A stretch of 64,000 nucleotides of DNA from Neisseria zoodegmatis. GTDB taxonomy: Bacteria > Pseudomonadota > Gammaproteobacteria > Burkholderiales > Neisseriaceae. Of this stretch, positions 40,494-49,876 are shown one piece after another. Numbering within the stretch: the first letter of the stretch is position 1; each line of letters starts with the position of its first letter. The stretch spans positions 2,170,001-2,234,000 of the forward strand of contig NZ_LT906434.1 in assembly GCF_900187305.1 (NCBI RefSeq). The letters are read 5' to 3'. The notes beneath the pieces were generated by a model. It did not search any database. It saw only the letters and a list, made by a program, of their open reading frames with translations, and was not told the origin of the DNA. A program made the position numbers and the translations under genes.

Positions 40494-41588
40494 TTATTTC
40501 TTACCGATTAACTTACGCATCAATCTCTGTAGCAAGCTTCGCGGTTGTTCTGCTGAAGGACTAACAGCTTTTTCTGCATCTCTTGTCATCTGATTATCAG
40601 GTACATCACCGCCAACATTAACTTTTTCCCCTGTAACGTTAGCATGCTTGCTTTCATCTGAAAATTCAGTGTCAACAGCCAAAAAACCAGTTACATGAGT
40701 AGCAGCTAAATAGTTAAGAATATCTGGCATTTCTAATGGCATAACCTTATAAAGAATATTGAGATTAACTGAAGTTTTAGTCAGAAATGCAGAAAGGCGC
40801 ATAGATTCAGGCACAGGCGCCAAACGGGTTAAGTTAGGCCAACGCTTCAAAGTAAAAATTGTTTGAGGTGTCATTGGATAAATTAACCGACCTTGAGCAG
40901 TCCAAATGGCCATTTGCCATAAACAAGACATTATCGTAACTTTAGCTTTTTCTTTCCATTGGGGATTATCAGGCACTGCCTTACACACCACTGCCAAATT
41001 ATCATCCTTGCTTAGCTTTTCAAGCTCCGAAGCACTTACTGTAAGCAATACTCTTTGAATACTGGGGAAAACAATAATAACTGGTTTTCCTTCATGTAAA
41101 ACAGCTATATCTTGGTGCCCTTGGCTTGCAAATTTCAAAGCACCAAGCAAACCTCTTTGCGGATTAAAACGGCGAACAGTCGCCTTTCTTGGCCCGTTTG
41201 ATTGCGAATTATCCTCTTCAGCTTCAGCCTTTTCTTTTGCTTCAAAGATATTACCGCCTTGGGAAAGACTCCTTAAGATGGGAAATAACGTATCAAACTT
41301 AATAGGTTTAGCAAGATATGGAGTAGTAACTTTTGGCTCTTTAGTTGAGAACATTACAACAGGAATCTTGTCGTATGTTTCCTTTAACTTTTCCCAATTC
41401 GCCACCCCTTGCTCTGTATCGGTATCAACCAAAACCAAATCCGGCTGTTCCCCTGAATCCGACTGTACTATTTCATAATTGGTAGTATTGTGCATTTTGA
41501 ATGCCATACGGAATACCGCCTCCTGCTGCGCCCCCATATCCTGCAGCAGAATCCGCACTGTTTTTACTTTAGGTAATAAATTATCCAT
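40494..41588 (-). CDS. Receiver-like protein of the GTPase module
   Basis: 364-residue cytosolic protein. Residues 1-115 look like a response-regulator receiver: VRILLQDMG, then PDLVLVDTDT with a possible phospho-Asp, IPVVMFSTKEP with Ser/Thr, and AKPI with the conserved Lys-Pro. A linker of charged residues follows. A middle and C-terminal domain (about 145-310) is unrecognised, and a basic tail ends RLMRKLIGKK. No histidine kinase is adjacent. It lies 22 bases before the GTPase start. Confidence 0.7.
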   Translation of the reverse strand: MDNLLPKVKTVRILLQDMGAQQEAVFRMAFKMHNTTNYEIVQSDSGEQPDLVLVDTDTEQGVANWEKLKETYDKIPVVMFSTKEPKVTTPYLAKPIKFDTLFPILRSLSQGGNIFEAKEKAEAEEDNSQSNGPRKATVRRFNPQRGLLGALKFASQGHQDIAVLHEGKPVIIVFPSIQRVLLTVSASELEKLSKDDNLAVVCKAVPDNPQWKEKAKVTIMSCLWQMAIWTAQGRLIYPMTPQTIFTLKRWPNLTRLAPVPESMRLSAFLTKTSVNLNILYKVMPLEMPDILNYLAATHVTGFLAVDTEFSDESKHANVTGEKVNVGGDVPDNQMTRDAEKAVSPSAEQPRSLLQRLMRKLIGKK

Positions 41589-41614
41589 TATTAGAGTGCT
41601 CTTAAAAAATATTG

Positions 41615-43075
41615 TTATTTAGAATGTTGATTTACACGACGCAAAAGTTGACTCATAGCCAATACTACCTCTTCTGGCAAGCTTGCTACCCTTTCTCTGA
41701 GCAAACGTAAGAATTGCTCCAATCTAGACCAATCTTCTGCACGTTCATACAAATCAAACAACATTACATACAGTTGAGATTCTTGCGGATATTGCAAAAC
41801 AGCTTGCTCCAACGTGCCAATGGCTTGTTCCAATTGTCCATACATCAGTAGAGATTCAATCTCTTTAATTGCTTCTTCCGCAGGAGAAGAATTTTCACTG
41901 ATGAGCGAAGAGTTTTTTTGGACTAAGTCACGATATTTAGACTTCAACTGTAGTGAAGTTGGTTCTAAATAACCACGTTCCAAGCCTATTTCACGAACTT
42001 TTTGTTCAGACGGCCCCTTTTCTAAATCGTCGAATACTTCGTGATAGCCCAGACTATAACCCCAGCCCAACATTCTTTCTTTCACTTGACGACCATACTG
42101 CCCCAAAGAGTAGTAAAGCTTCCACAAATGTTTGGCAAATTGGTTTACTTCTTCGTGCTGATAGTCAAGTTTGAGAGCGTCAATGATTAAACTTGCAGGC
42201 TTAGAAGATTTTTGAATAGCTTTATTATATTGGTGCAGTGCAGTTTGGTAATCCACTTTTCCTTTCAAGATTCTTGCGCTTTTCTCTGGCTTAACAAAGC
42301 CTATCACCGCTCCCATTTCTTCACTGCTGACCTTGTCCAAATCTTTATTTCCAGTAACCAAAGGATTACGAGAAAGTACACTTGAATTACCATGAGCTTG
42401 GGCATTAACAGTATTAATCGTTAAAGATGGCGCAGTTGAATCAGATTGAATATCTTCAAAACCTGTTTTCTCACCGATGATACGTGAAACCTCCTGCATT
42501 CCCCATCCCAAACGGCTCTCAGCCATAACCCTAAGAGGAAGATGAGTAGGATTGGCCGTTAAACCTGCTTTAACATACTCAGCTAAATTTTCTTCGGTTA
42601 AAATACTGCCATACTTATCCAGCGTATCGGATAACAAGTCAATATCATTAGTACGCAAGCTGAGTCCTATCAACTCATGCACTAATTTCTCAGGCGCCCC
42701 ATCCTTTAAGTTATTCAAATAACTTGCCAAAGATGCGGCAGCCTTAGTTTCGTAGCCAAACTGCTTATAAACTTGGTATTCAGTGAGAGGATCGACTTCT
42801 TGCGCAGAAACTGCTGCAGTTGCCGCTTCTGAGGCTGCGCCTCCATCCCATCCCCAATCTTGATTATCACTTTCTGACACAGATTGGCTAACCTGATCCA
42901 TCCAGTCGCCGCCAGATGATGGTGATTGTTCTGACTTATCAACATGCCGTCTCTGTCCGCTTGAACGCGTATTTTTGTGCTTTGAGGATTTTTTCCCAGC
43001 ACTTTGTTTATAGCGTACAAACAATAAGATGAGCAACGCAGATAGCAGTAATATAATAAAATGTGAATAATCCAA
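41615..43075 (-). CDS. Membrane-anchored FimV/TPR-like protein of the GTPase module
   Basis: 486-residue protein and first gene of the module. One N-terminal helix (FIILLLSALLILLFV) leads to a basic, disordered stretch. VDPLTEYQVYKQFGYETKAA resembles FimV-type helical repeats. A TPR-like C-terminus (about 395-480) includes LMYGQLEQAIGTLEQAVLQYPQESQ. The start is TTG 43075 with GGGAG seven bases upstream; no Met follows before residue 60, and the TTG is needed to keep the membrane helix. A role in polar or pilus-linked positioning would fit FimV, but this is inference. Confidence 0.7.
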   Translation of the reverse strand: MDYSHFIILLLSALLILLFVRYKQSAGKKSSKHKNTRSSGQRRHVDKSEQSPSSGGDWMDQVSQSVSESDNQDWGWDGGAASEAATAAVSAQEVDPLTEYQVYKQFGYETKAAASLASYLNNLKDGAPEKLVHELIGLSLRTNDIDLLSDTLDKYGSILTEENLAEYVKAGLTANPTHLPLRVMAESRLGWGMQEVSRIIGEKTGFEDIQSDSTAPSLTINTVNAQAHGNSSVLSRNPLVTGNKDLDKVSSEEMGAVIGFVKPEKSARILKGKVDYQTALHQYNKAIQKSSKPASLIIDALKLDYQHEEVNQFAKHLWKLYYSLGQYGRQVKERMLGWGYSLGYHEVFDDLEKGPSEQKVREIGLERGYLEPTSLQLKSKYRDLVQKNSSLISENSSPAEEAIKEIESLLMYGQLEQAIGTLEQAVLQYPQESQLYVMLFDLYERAEDWSRLEQFLRLLRERVASLPEEVVLAMSQLLRRVNQHSK

Positions 43076-43114
43076 AGGATATCTCCCGATGCGTCTAATA
43101 TATCTCGACAGCTT

Positions 43115-43145
43115 ACTATAGTTTATCTGAATTAAATAAATTCAA
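43115..43145 (-). promoter_or_regulatory. Candidate promoter of the GTPase module
   Basis: On the minus strand TTGAAT, a 19-base spacer and TATAGT lie about 40 bases before the TTG start. The spacer is longer than ideal. Confidence 0.35.
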
Positions 43146-43250
43146 GCTTAAAGCATAATTAAGCCATACTGCCCCCTTAAGGGCTTCATGATAACATGAT
43201 TTAACCGATTATTACATCAACAACCTATTTTATCATCATTGCCAATTGCA

Positions 43251-44582
43251 TTAATGCAACTCAAACCACGCCATAGCTTCAACGTGTGCTGTTTGGGCAA
43301 ACATATTCATAACACCGGCTGATTTAAAATGATAACCTTTACCGACCAACACAGCCGCATCCCTCGCAAGCGTTGATGGATTGCATGAAACATACACTAT
43401 TCTCTTTGGTAAATATGGATTATGCAAAGATTTCACCAATGCATAAGCTCCACTTCTAGGCGGATCGAGCAGCATTTTGTCAAACCTTCCCCAACTCGCA
43501 ACAGTAGCCTGATCCGTTTTAAATAAATCTGCCTGTTTAAAAATAATATTATTACACTTATTTAGACAAGCATTTTTGGAAGCTCTACGAACAAGATAAT
43601 CAGCTCCTTCAATACCAACCACCTGCGCACCACTTTTTGCCATAGGAAGCGTAAAGTTACCCAATCCGCAAAATAAATCAACTACCCGCTCATTTTTCTG
43701 AGCATCCATTAAAACCAACGCTCGGTTGATCATTAAGGCATTCATCTGCATATTGACCTGGGTAAAATCTCCAGGAAGGTAAGGCATAGTAATGCCATAT
43801 TCAGGTAAACCGTAACTGAGCATTGGAGCCGAATCCGGATAAAAAGGGAAAGCTACTTCTTTATTAATTTGAACCCAAAGCTGCCAAAAACAATCACTCG
43901 ATTGATTAAGTCCGTCTGAAAAATCTTTTAACAGCTCTTTTGTCTCTCTCTTCAACGCTTCCTGCATACAGACATTCAAAACTGTTACGCGTTCCCCAAC
44001 AAAACATTCTATATAGTTAATTTTTCCATTTATCTTAACTATTTTTTGCAATACTGCTTTCAGTCTAGGCAAAATATCTGAAACCGACTTAGGCAAAATT
44101 TCGCAGCTTTCAATATCAATGACATTATGACTGTACTTAGCTTTAAAACCCATTATCAAAGAATTTCGATCATTGGTTGAAATACTGAAACGCACCCGAT
44201 TTCGATAAGCCCATTCCAAGCCATAAATAGGCGGCATAAACTCATCCGGTTTCACGCCACCTATTTTCTCTAGCTGCTCCTCTAAAATTCTCTGCTTAAA
44301 TGCAACCTGTGATTTTGCCGATGCATGTTGCAGCACACATCCTCCACATGTATCAAAATAACTACACTTAGGCTGAACCCGCTCGACGGAAGGACGCAGG
44401 ACATTAACTACTCTTGCTTCACTGAAATGCTTTTTTTCTTGGTTGATTACCAAGGATACCTGCTCGGTTGGTAATGCGCCTTCAATAAAAACCGTCTTAC
44501 CATTTATCTTTGCAACACCACGCCCTTCGTAATCTAAAGCAAAAACCTCTGCTATGTGTTCCAATTCAGTAGTATTATCCAT
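43251..44582 (-). CDS. rlmD: 23S rRNA (uracil-1939 C5) methyltransferase
   Basis: SAM-dependent RNA methyltransferase (443 residues). It has an N-terminal TRAM domain (EVFALDYEGRGVAKINGKTVF), the 4Fe-4S cluster Cys set CSYFDTCGGCVLQH, the SAM loop VVDLFCGLGNFTLPMA (about 310), and the catalytic YVSCNPSTLARD. It is AT-rich like its neighbour module, with 175 bases between them. The start is ATG 44582. Confidence 0.95.
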   Translation of the reverse strand: MDNTTELEHIAEVFALDYEGRGVAKINGKTVFIEGALPTEQVSLVINQEKKHFSEARVVNVLRPSVERVQPKCSYFDTCGGCVLQHASAKSQVAFKQRILEEQLEKIGGVKPDEFMPPIYGLEWAYRNRVRFSISTNDRNSLIMGFKAKYSHNVIDIESCEILPKSVSDILPRLKAVLQKIVKINGKINYIECFVGERVTVLNVCMQEALKRETKELLKDFSDGLNQSSDCFWQLWVQINKEVAFPFYPDSAPMLSYGLPEYGITMPYLPGDFTQVNMQMNALMINRALVLMDAQKNERVVDLFCGLGNFTLPMAKSGAQVVGIEGADYLVRRASKNACLNKCNNIIFKQADLFKTDQATVASWGRFDKMLLDPPRSGAYALVKSLHNPYLPKRIVYVSCNPSTLARDAAVLVGKGYHFKSAGVMNMFAQTAHVEAMAWFELH

Positions 44583-44732
44583 AACTTTAAAAATTCAGAA
44601 ATATAAATCCATACAGAATAATACTCTAGAAAAATTTCTAGATATTACACTCGTTTCCCATTTGGAATTAACGATGACAGTGATGACAGTATGGTTTATC
44701 CCTGCTACCGAATAACTCCACAAGTAATTTTA

Positions 44733-45758
44733 ATGAAAAGAATCAACTTCAGCCTTATTTGCACCATATTCTGCGCAACAGCCGCAGCCAATACACCTAT
44801 ACCCGATGCATCCCCTGTAGCCAGCGGTCAGCACGTCATTATCAATATTCCGCAACAACGCCTGTTTCTTTTTAACGACGGTAAATTGGTAAAAGCATAT
44901 CCGGTTGCAGTAGGGAAAGCAGCCACCCAAACCACTTTGGGCGAACATAAAATTGGAGCAAAAGCCTTCAATCCGACGTGGCACATCCCTAAAAGCATTC
45001 AAAAAGAACGCGGCGATGGCGTTAAAACCATTCCTCCCGGACCTCAGAATCCCTTAGGGCCTGTTTTTGTGCGCATGGGTGATCCCAAACTCGGTTTAGG
45101 CATTCACGGCACCAATGCTCCTGCCAGCGTACCCGGAGTGCGTAGTCACGGCTGTGTACGCATGAAATCGCCCGACGCCCTCGAATTTGCAAAAACCATC
45201 CATAGCGGCTCACCCGTTTCAGTGGTTTATCAGATGGCCACGTTAAATGTGGATGCAAACAACCACCTATGGCTCGCAGTATATCGCGACCCCTATAACC
45301 AAAAAAATCTAGATGCCGAAGTCTTACGTAAAAGCATCAATGCGTGGGTTAAAGCGCACGGTAAATCTGTTAATCCTAAGCGGGTTGCAGCCATCCTTAA
45401 AAACCGAACCGGTTCGCCCAACTGCCTAACCTGCAAACAAAGCGTAAAAATGAAAGCACCTTTGAAATCGATAGCATGGACAACAGGCTCTGCACTGCCC
45501 ACCAAACCAAAAGCTATTCCGGTAGAACCACCGAAGCCTAAAGACGAAATACTTCCTCCGGGTACTGAAATTGAAGTGGATGCCGAAAGCACCACTCCAT
45601 CACAAACACCTAAAAATGATCAGCCATCTACGCAACCGGCTCAAAACGCAAAGAAAGATTTACCTGAAAAAGTAACAAATGGCCAATCTCCACAACCCGT
45701 AACTCCTAAAAACGGAGTTAGACAAGACTTTACAGAGCCGACCGACACTTTGTTTTGA
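44733..45758 (+). CDS. L,D-transpeptidase (YkuD) with Pro-rich tail
   Basis: Exported peptidoglycan cross-linking or anchoring enzyme (341 residues from ATG 44733). A signal peptide ends near ATAAANT. The YkuD domain (about 30-200) has IHGTNAPASVPGVRSHGCVRM with the catalytic His, Ser-His-Gly-Cys-Val-Arg motif. A C-terminal tail of about 100 residues is rich in Pro, Lys, Thr and Gln. Upstream codons to 44691 have no signal peptide and are rejected. It is monocistronic, with a strong terminator. Confidence 0.92.
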   Translation: MKRINFSLICTIFCATAAANTPIPDASPVASGQHVIINIPQQRLFLFNDGKLVKAYPVAVGKAATQTTLGEHKIGAKAFNPTWHIPKSIQKERGDGVKTIPPGPQNPLGPVFVRMGDPKLGLGIHGTNAPASVPGVRSHGCVRMKSPDALEFAKTIHSGSPVSVVYQMATLNVDANNHLWLAVYRDPYNQKNLDAEVLRKSINAWVKAHGKSVNPKRVAAILKNRTGSPNCLTCKQSVKMKAPLKSIAWTTGSALPTKPKAIPVEPPKPKDEILPPGTEIEVDAESTTPSQTPKNDQPSTQPAQNAKKDLPEKVTNGQSPQPVTPKNGVRQDFTEPTDTLF

Positions 45759-45837
45759 TACTTTGGATTTAACAGCGTTACCAATGCCTTAAATCACTCA
45801 ATGAATGGCTTTTGAAAATTTTGTCTGTTGTACCAAT

Positions 45838-45868
45838 AAAAAAGAGGGATTGTTTATCCCTCTTTTTT
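45838..45868 (+). terminator. Terminator after the L,D-transpeptidase gene
   Basis: Stem AAAAAAGAGGGAT / ATCCCTCTTTTTT with a 5-base loop, about 80 bases past the stop. Confidence 0.88.
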
Positions 45869-45982
45869 ATTATTTTGCTCATAGTACTTCCCACTAAAAT
45901 TTAGCGGGACAACAGCATCACAAAGATCTAACAATAAAACAAATATGGCTCTTGCCAAAATTAGCAAGAGCCATATCAAGTC

Positions 45983-46057
45983 TGGCACGCCCACGGGGAA
46001 TCGAACCCCGGTTACCGCCGTGAAAGGGCGATGTCCTAACCGCTAGACGATGGGCGC
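45983..46057 (-). tRNA. tRNA-Glu (TTC)
   Basis: 75-base cloverleaf with encoded CCA; acceptor GCGCCCA/TGGGCGT (one G-U pair), anticodon loop CTTTCAC giving TTC, D-arm TCGTCTAGCGG typical of tRNA-Glu. Confidence 0.95.
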
Positions 46058-46071
46058 GGAAAAGTGTTTTC

Positions 46072-46148
46072 TGGCGCACCCGGAGCGATTCGAACGCCCG
46101 ACCCTCTGGTTCGTAGCCAGATACTCTATCCAACTGAGCTACGGGTGC
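46072..46148 (-). tRNA. tRNA-Arg (ACG)
   Basis: 77-base cloverleaf with encoded CCA; acceptor GCACCCG/CGGGTGC, anticodon loop CTACGAA giving ACG (read as inosine). It is 14 bases upstream of the tRNA-Glu gene on the same strand. Confidence 0.95.
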
Positions 46149-46249
46149 GAGAAAGATTTGAATTATATTTAGGCCGGCATTTACTGTCAAGCATTTTGAA
46201 ACAAAAAAGTGTAGAATATTGCTTTATTTTTGAATTTACTCGAAAAGTA

Positions 46250-47650
46250 ATGATGGATCTGGCTTCACGCTGGCCGCAATTGGCGGCATATTTTTCCGAC
46301 TTTAAGATACCCGTGGCTATTGTTGACCTTGAATCCACGGGCGGGAATTTATATGCAGACCGTGTTACTGAAATTGCCGTGCTGCGTTTTGAAAACGGAA
46401 CGATTCAGCGGTATGAATGGCTGGTGAACCCCAAGCAGTCGATTTCCCAATTTATCACCGCGCTTACCGGCATTGATAACGCTATGGTTGCCGATGCGCC
46501 TGCTTTTGCCGATTTATCCGATACATTATTGCCTTTGTTGCGTGGCACTTTATTAATCGCCCACAACAGCCGCTTTGATTACACTTTCCTCCGCCACGAG
46601 TTCCAAAGAATCGGTGTGAGTTTTGCCGCGCCAACTTTGTGCACCGTGCAACTTTCCCGCCGTCTCTACCCTCAATTTCACAAACACAACCTCGACAGCA
46701 TTATTCAGCGATTCGATATTGATGCGGCACAACGGCATCGGGCGATGACCGACGTTATGGCGTTAGCTGATTTTTTGGAAAAAAGTCTGGCAGAAAAAGG
46801 AACGGAAGAATGGGAGCGCCATTTCCACTCCCTTATCCAACCCAAAATATTGCCTGCATGGCTCCCCGCCGCGCTTTCCCAACAAATTTACGCTCTGCCG
46901 GACAGCTATGGCGTTTCGATATGGCGCGACAAAAAAGGCAACGCTACAAGCATGCATGTGCATGAAAAAGCTTTTTCCGAAATCGCCGCTTCTTTGCAAA
47001 ACCAAGAAAGCGTGCCGTTCATACGCGAAATCAGCGATATACAATTCATCCCCGCTTTGGGCAAACTGCATGCGCTGTATCAAAAAGCGCAATTGGCAAC
47101 AGAACATGCCTCGAGACCGTCTGAAAAAAGCAGCCATTATCTAACCGTGCAATTCACGACCGACGAATGCTCGCGCTTGCAAGCCAAGATTGTTTCTTTA
47201 AGCAACGGCTGCATGACTCATCCGCCTACCGGGCTGTTTCTTCACAAGAAATCCGCCAAACGGGCATTAACGGCGTGGGCAAACGAATACGGGCTTTGCC
47301 CCTCTTCACTCAATATTTTGCCGACCACTCACGCACACAATGTTCCCTGCCCTGTTCAGGAAATCGGCCGTTGCAGCGGACATTGCCATACTGAAAGCGG
47401 CATCGAAACCCAAAACCGCAAAATCCTTGAACACGCACCTTCTTTACCCGTAGCCGACTGGGGAAAAGCCCGAAAAGTGGAGGTTGTAGAATCAGACGTC
47501 CTTTCAGGCCGAGAAATTGTTTTGAACTGCGAAGGCGGCGCGTTGGAACTTCCTGACGGCCGCTGGTATTTCGACCATACCTTGCCCGCACTGCTCAAAG
47601 AAAAATTCAAATCAGGCAAAAACGCAGTTCACATCATAAAGGCCGTCTGA
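46250..47650 (+). CDS. DnaQ-like 3'-5' exonuclease fused to degenerate GIY-YIG/UvrC-like region
   Basis: 466-residue protein from ATG 46250 (a second ATG at 46253). Residues 1-185 are a DEDDh exonuclease: IVDLESTGG (D, E), LLIAHNSRFDYTFL (D) and HRAMTDVMALADF (H, D). Residues about 205-290 resemble a GIY-YIG domain but lack its tyrosines and catalytic Arg (LPDSYGVSIWRDKKGN). CPVQEIGRCSGHC (about 368) matches the Cys motif after GIY-YIG in UvrC/Cho. It may be a repair enzyme of the epsilon-UvrC fusion type. Its last codons KAV-stop are formed by a DUS. Confidence 0.85.
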   Translation: MMDLASRWPQLAAYFSDFKIPVAIVDLESTGGNLYADRVTEIAVLRFENGTIQRYEWLVNPKQSISQFITALTGIDNAMVADAPAFADLSDTLLPLLRGTLLIAHNSRFDYTFLRHEFQRIGVSFAAPTLCTVQLSRRLYPQFHKHNLDSIIQRFDIDAAQRHRAMTDVMALADFLEKSLAEKGTEEWERHFHSLIQPKILPAWLPAALSQQIYALPDSYGVSIWRDKKGNATSMHVHEKAFSEIAASLQNQESVPFIREISDIQFIPALGKLHALYQKAQLATEHASRPSEKSSHYLTVQFTTDECSRLQAKIVSLSNGCMTHPPTGLFLHKKSAKRALTAWANEYGLCPSSLNILPTTHAHNVPCPVQEIGRCSGHCHTESGIETQNRKILEHAPSLPVADWGKARKVEVVESDVLSGREIVLNCEGGALELPDGRWYFDHTLPALLKEKFKSGKNAVHIIKAV

Positions 47651-47716
47651 AAACGAACTCGTGAACTTTGCCAAAACCATTTAGCGAAGCCCACAAGTTC
47701 GTTTTCAGACGGCCTA
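47639..47716 (+). terminator. Long DUS-based hairpin after the exonuclease gene
   Basis: A 24 bp arm starting AGGCCGTCTGAAAACGAACT pairs with its complement ending TTCAGACGGCCT, with one mismatch and a loop of about 30 bases. The first arm includes the stop codon of the exonuclease gene. Confidence 0.75.
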
Positions 47717-47792
47717 TAAGGCATCCCAAACCTTAAAAACCTAAGCATTCCCGTTTTAGCCGCTCCATTGACTATCCGGCCGAAAGATAACC

Positions 47793-48587
47793 ATGAACAA
47801 CCCCAAAATCATCTTTTTCGACATAGACGACACCTTATACCGCAAATATACCGACACCCTCAGACCTTCCGTACAACAAGCCGTGGCAGCTCTCAAACAA
47901 CGCGGTATTCTTACCGCCATAGCCACAGGCCGCCCCTACGCCGCTATTCCTGCCAAAGTGCGTGCGCTTGCAGAAGATGCCGGCATGGATTTGCTGCTAA
48001 CCATCAACGGCCAGTTTATCCGCTACCGCGGCGAAATCATCGACAAGTGCCCTTTGGATAACGCAGTTGTTGAAACTCTATGCAACTACTTAGACGGGCA
48101 AAACATCGCCTATGCTTTTGTATCCAACGACAATATCGCCGTATCCGCCCTCACCCCGCTGGTGGAAGAAACACTCAAACACATCTTTCCCGAACCGCTT
48201 GTCGATAAAGCATTTTTCCAAAAAAACGAAGTGTTTCAAATGCTGGCTTTTTATGATGCAACACGCGAACAGGAAATCGCCGATATCACTACCCGTTACG
48301 GCTATAAAACCGTGCGTTGGCACGAGCAGGCCGTCGATATTCTCAATGCCGAAGGCTCGAAAGCGCGCGGGATTGCCAAAGCCGTACAAAAATTAGGCAT
48401 CGATATGCAAGACGTTATGGCATTCGGCGACGGTTTGAACGACATCGAAATGATGAAAGCCGTAGGATTCGGCGTTGCGATGGGCAACGGCCATCCCGAT
48501 TTGAAAGCCGTTGCCGACTACATTTGCCCGACAGTAGAAGAAGACGGCATATACAAAGGCTTGAAAGCATTAGGCGTGATTGAATAA
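47793..48587 (+). CDS. HAD-superfamily (Cof-type) phosphatase
   Basis: 264-residue cytosolic HAD-IIB hydrolase. Motif I is FFDIDDTLY (nucleophile Asp), motif II is AIATGRP, motif III Lys lies near EGSKARGI, and motif IV is AFGDGLNDIEMM. A C2 cap sits between motifs II and III. The likely substrate is a sugar phosphate or FMN-type phosphate, as in other Cof proteins; the sequence does not decide. It is monocistronic, downstream of the DUS hairpin. Confidence 0.9.
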   Translation: MNNPKIIFFDIDDTLYRKYTDTLRPSVQQAVAALKQRGILTAIATGRPYAAIPAKVRALAEDAGMDLLLTINGQFIRYRGEIIDKCPLDNAVVETLCNYLDGQNIAYAFVSNDNIAVSALTPLVEETLKHIFPEPLVDKAFFQKNEVFQMLAFYDATREQEIADITTRYGYKTVRWHEQAVDILNAEGSKARGIAKAVQKLGIDMQDVMAFGDGLNDIEMMKAVGFGVAMGNGHPDLKAVADYICPTVEEDGIYKGLKALGVIE

Positions 48588-48707
48588 AGCTTACTCATTG
48601 TCTACTTACGTCAAAACACCCTTCAAACCGGCCAACCCAACACTCTCCATAATTGTTATAACATAACATTTTTATTTTAATTTCAATAACTTAAGAATGA
48701 AAATCAT

Positions 48708-48737
48708 TTGACTTCCACTCAAAATCAGGCGCATACT
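48708..48737 (+). promoter_or_regulatory. Candidate promoter of adhP
   Basis: TTGACT (48708-48713), an 18-base spacer and CATACT (48732-48737), about 95 bases before the adhP ATG, downstream of an AT-rich stretch. Confidence 0.45.
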
Positions 48738-48832
48738 TCTTTCATATGCTATCAATCAAGACGAGGCCGGTTTCACGTTTGACATCAAACCGGCGCGTCT
48801 TTCATCCGTCCACCCCAATCAGGAGAAGCATC

Positions 48833-49876
48833 ATGAAAATGAAAGCAGCAGTGGTCACCCCCGACAGCAACGGTAACGTAGAAATTATCGAACGCGAAAT
48901 CCGCCCTCTTGAAAACGGCGAAGCATTGGTAGAAGTAGAATATTGCGGCGTGTGCCATACCGACTTGCACGTTGCCGCCGGCGATTATGGCCAAAAACCC
49001 GGACGCGTACTCGGTCACGAAGGTATCGGCATCGTAACCGAAACCGCTCCCGGCGTAACCCGTCTCAAAAAAGGCGACCGCGTCAGCATCGCTTGGCTGT
49101 ATAAAAGCTGCGGTTCGTGCGAATACTGCAATACCGGCCGCGAAACCCTTTGCCGCACCGTATTGAACGCCGGCTATACTGCCGACGGTGGCATGGCCAC
49201 GCACTGTATCGTAGATGCCGATTATGCCGTTAAAGTACCCGACGGCTTAGACCCCGCCCAAGCCAGCAGCATTACCTGCGCAGGCGTAACCACTTATAAA
49301 GGCATCAAAGTTTCCGGCGTCCGCCCCGGACAATGGATTGCCGTTTACGGCGCCGGCGGTTTGGGCAATTTGGGTGTGCAATACGCCAAAAAAGTGTTCG
49401 GCGCACATGTGATCGCCATCGACATCAACGACGACAAACTGGCTTTGGCGAAAGAAGTGGGTGCAGACATCGTGATTAACGCCGCCAAAGAAGACGCAGC
49501 CAAAGTGATACAGGAAAAAGTCGGAGGCGCACATGCCGCAGTCGTTACCGCCGTTTCCCGTGCGGCCTTCAACTCTTCCGTAGACTGCGTGCGCGCTGGC
49601 GGGCGCGTCGTAGCCATCGGTTTGCCGCCCGAAACCATGGATTTATCCATCCCCCGCATCGTGTTGGACGGCATCGAAATCGTCGGCTCGCTGGTAGGCA
49701 CGCGTAAAGACTTGGAAGAAGCATTCCAATTCGGCGCGGAAGGCATTGTCGTTCCTGTCGTACAAACCCGTACGCTCGACGAAACCAACGACATTTTCCA
49801 AGAAATGCGCGACGGTAAAATCCAAGGCCGTATGGTTATCGATATGAAGAAAAGCTGCGGCTGCACACATCACTAA
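48833..49876 (+). CDS. adhP: Zinc-dependent alcohol dehydrogenase
   Basis: Medium-chain NAD-dependent dehydrogenase (347 residues), AdhP type. Catalytic zinc ligands are in [11 protein letters not shown] and GHEGIG. The structural zinc set is [15 protein letters not shown] (about 93-107). The NAD-binding loop is [15 protein letters not shown] (about 170). ATG 48833 follows AGGAGAAGC. The upstream frame to 48746 is not supported. The C-terminus ends KSCGCTHH, a short Cys/His tail. Confidence 0.94.
   Translation: MKMKAAVVTPDSNGNVEIIEREIRPLENGEALVEVEYCGVCHTDLHVAAGDYGQKPGRVLGHEGIGIVTETAPGVTRLKKGDRVSIAWLYKSCGSCEYCNTGRETLCRTVLNAGYTADGGMATHCIVDADYAVKVPDGLDPAQASSITCAGVTTYKGIKVSGVRPGQWIAVYGAGGLGNLGVQYAKKVFGAHVIAIDINDDKLALAKEVGADIVINAAKEDAAKVIQEKVGGAHAAVVTAVSRAAFNSSVDCVRAGGRVVAIGLPPETMDLSIPRIVLDGIEIVGSLVGTRKDLEEAFQFGAEGIVVPVVQTRTLDETNDIFQEMRDGKIQGRMVIDMKKSCGCTHH

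Noticed and set aside
43174..43183. CCCTTAAGGG palindrome between rlmD and the GTPase module as a terminator
   Set aside because: The stem is too short and no T-run follows on either strand.
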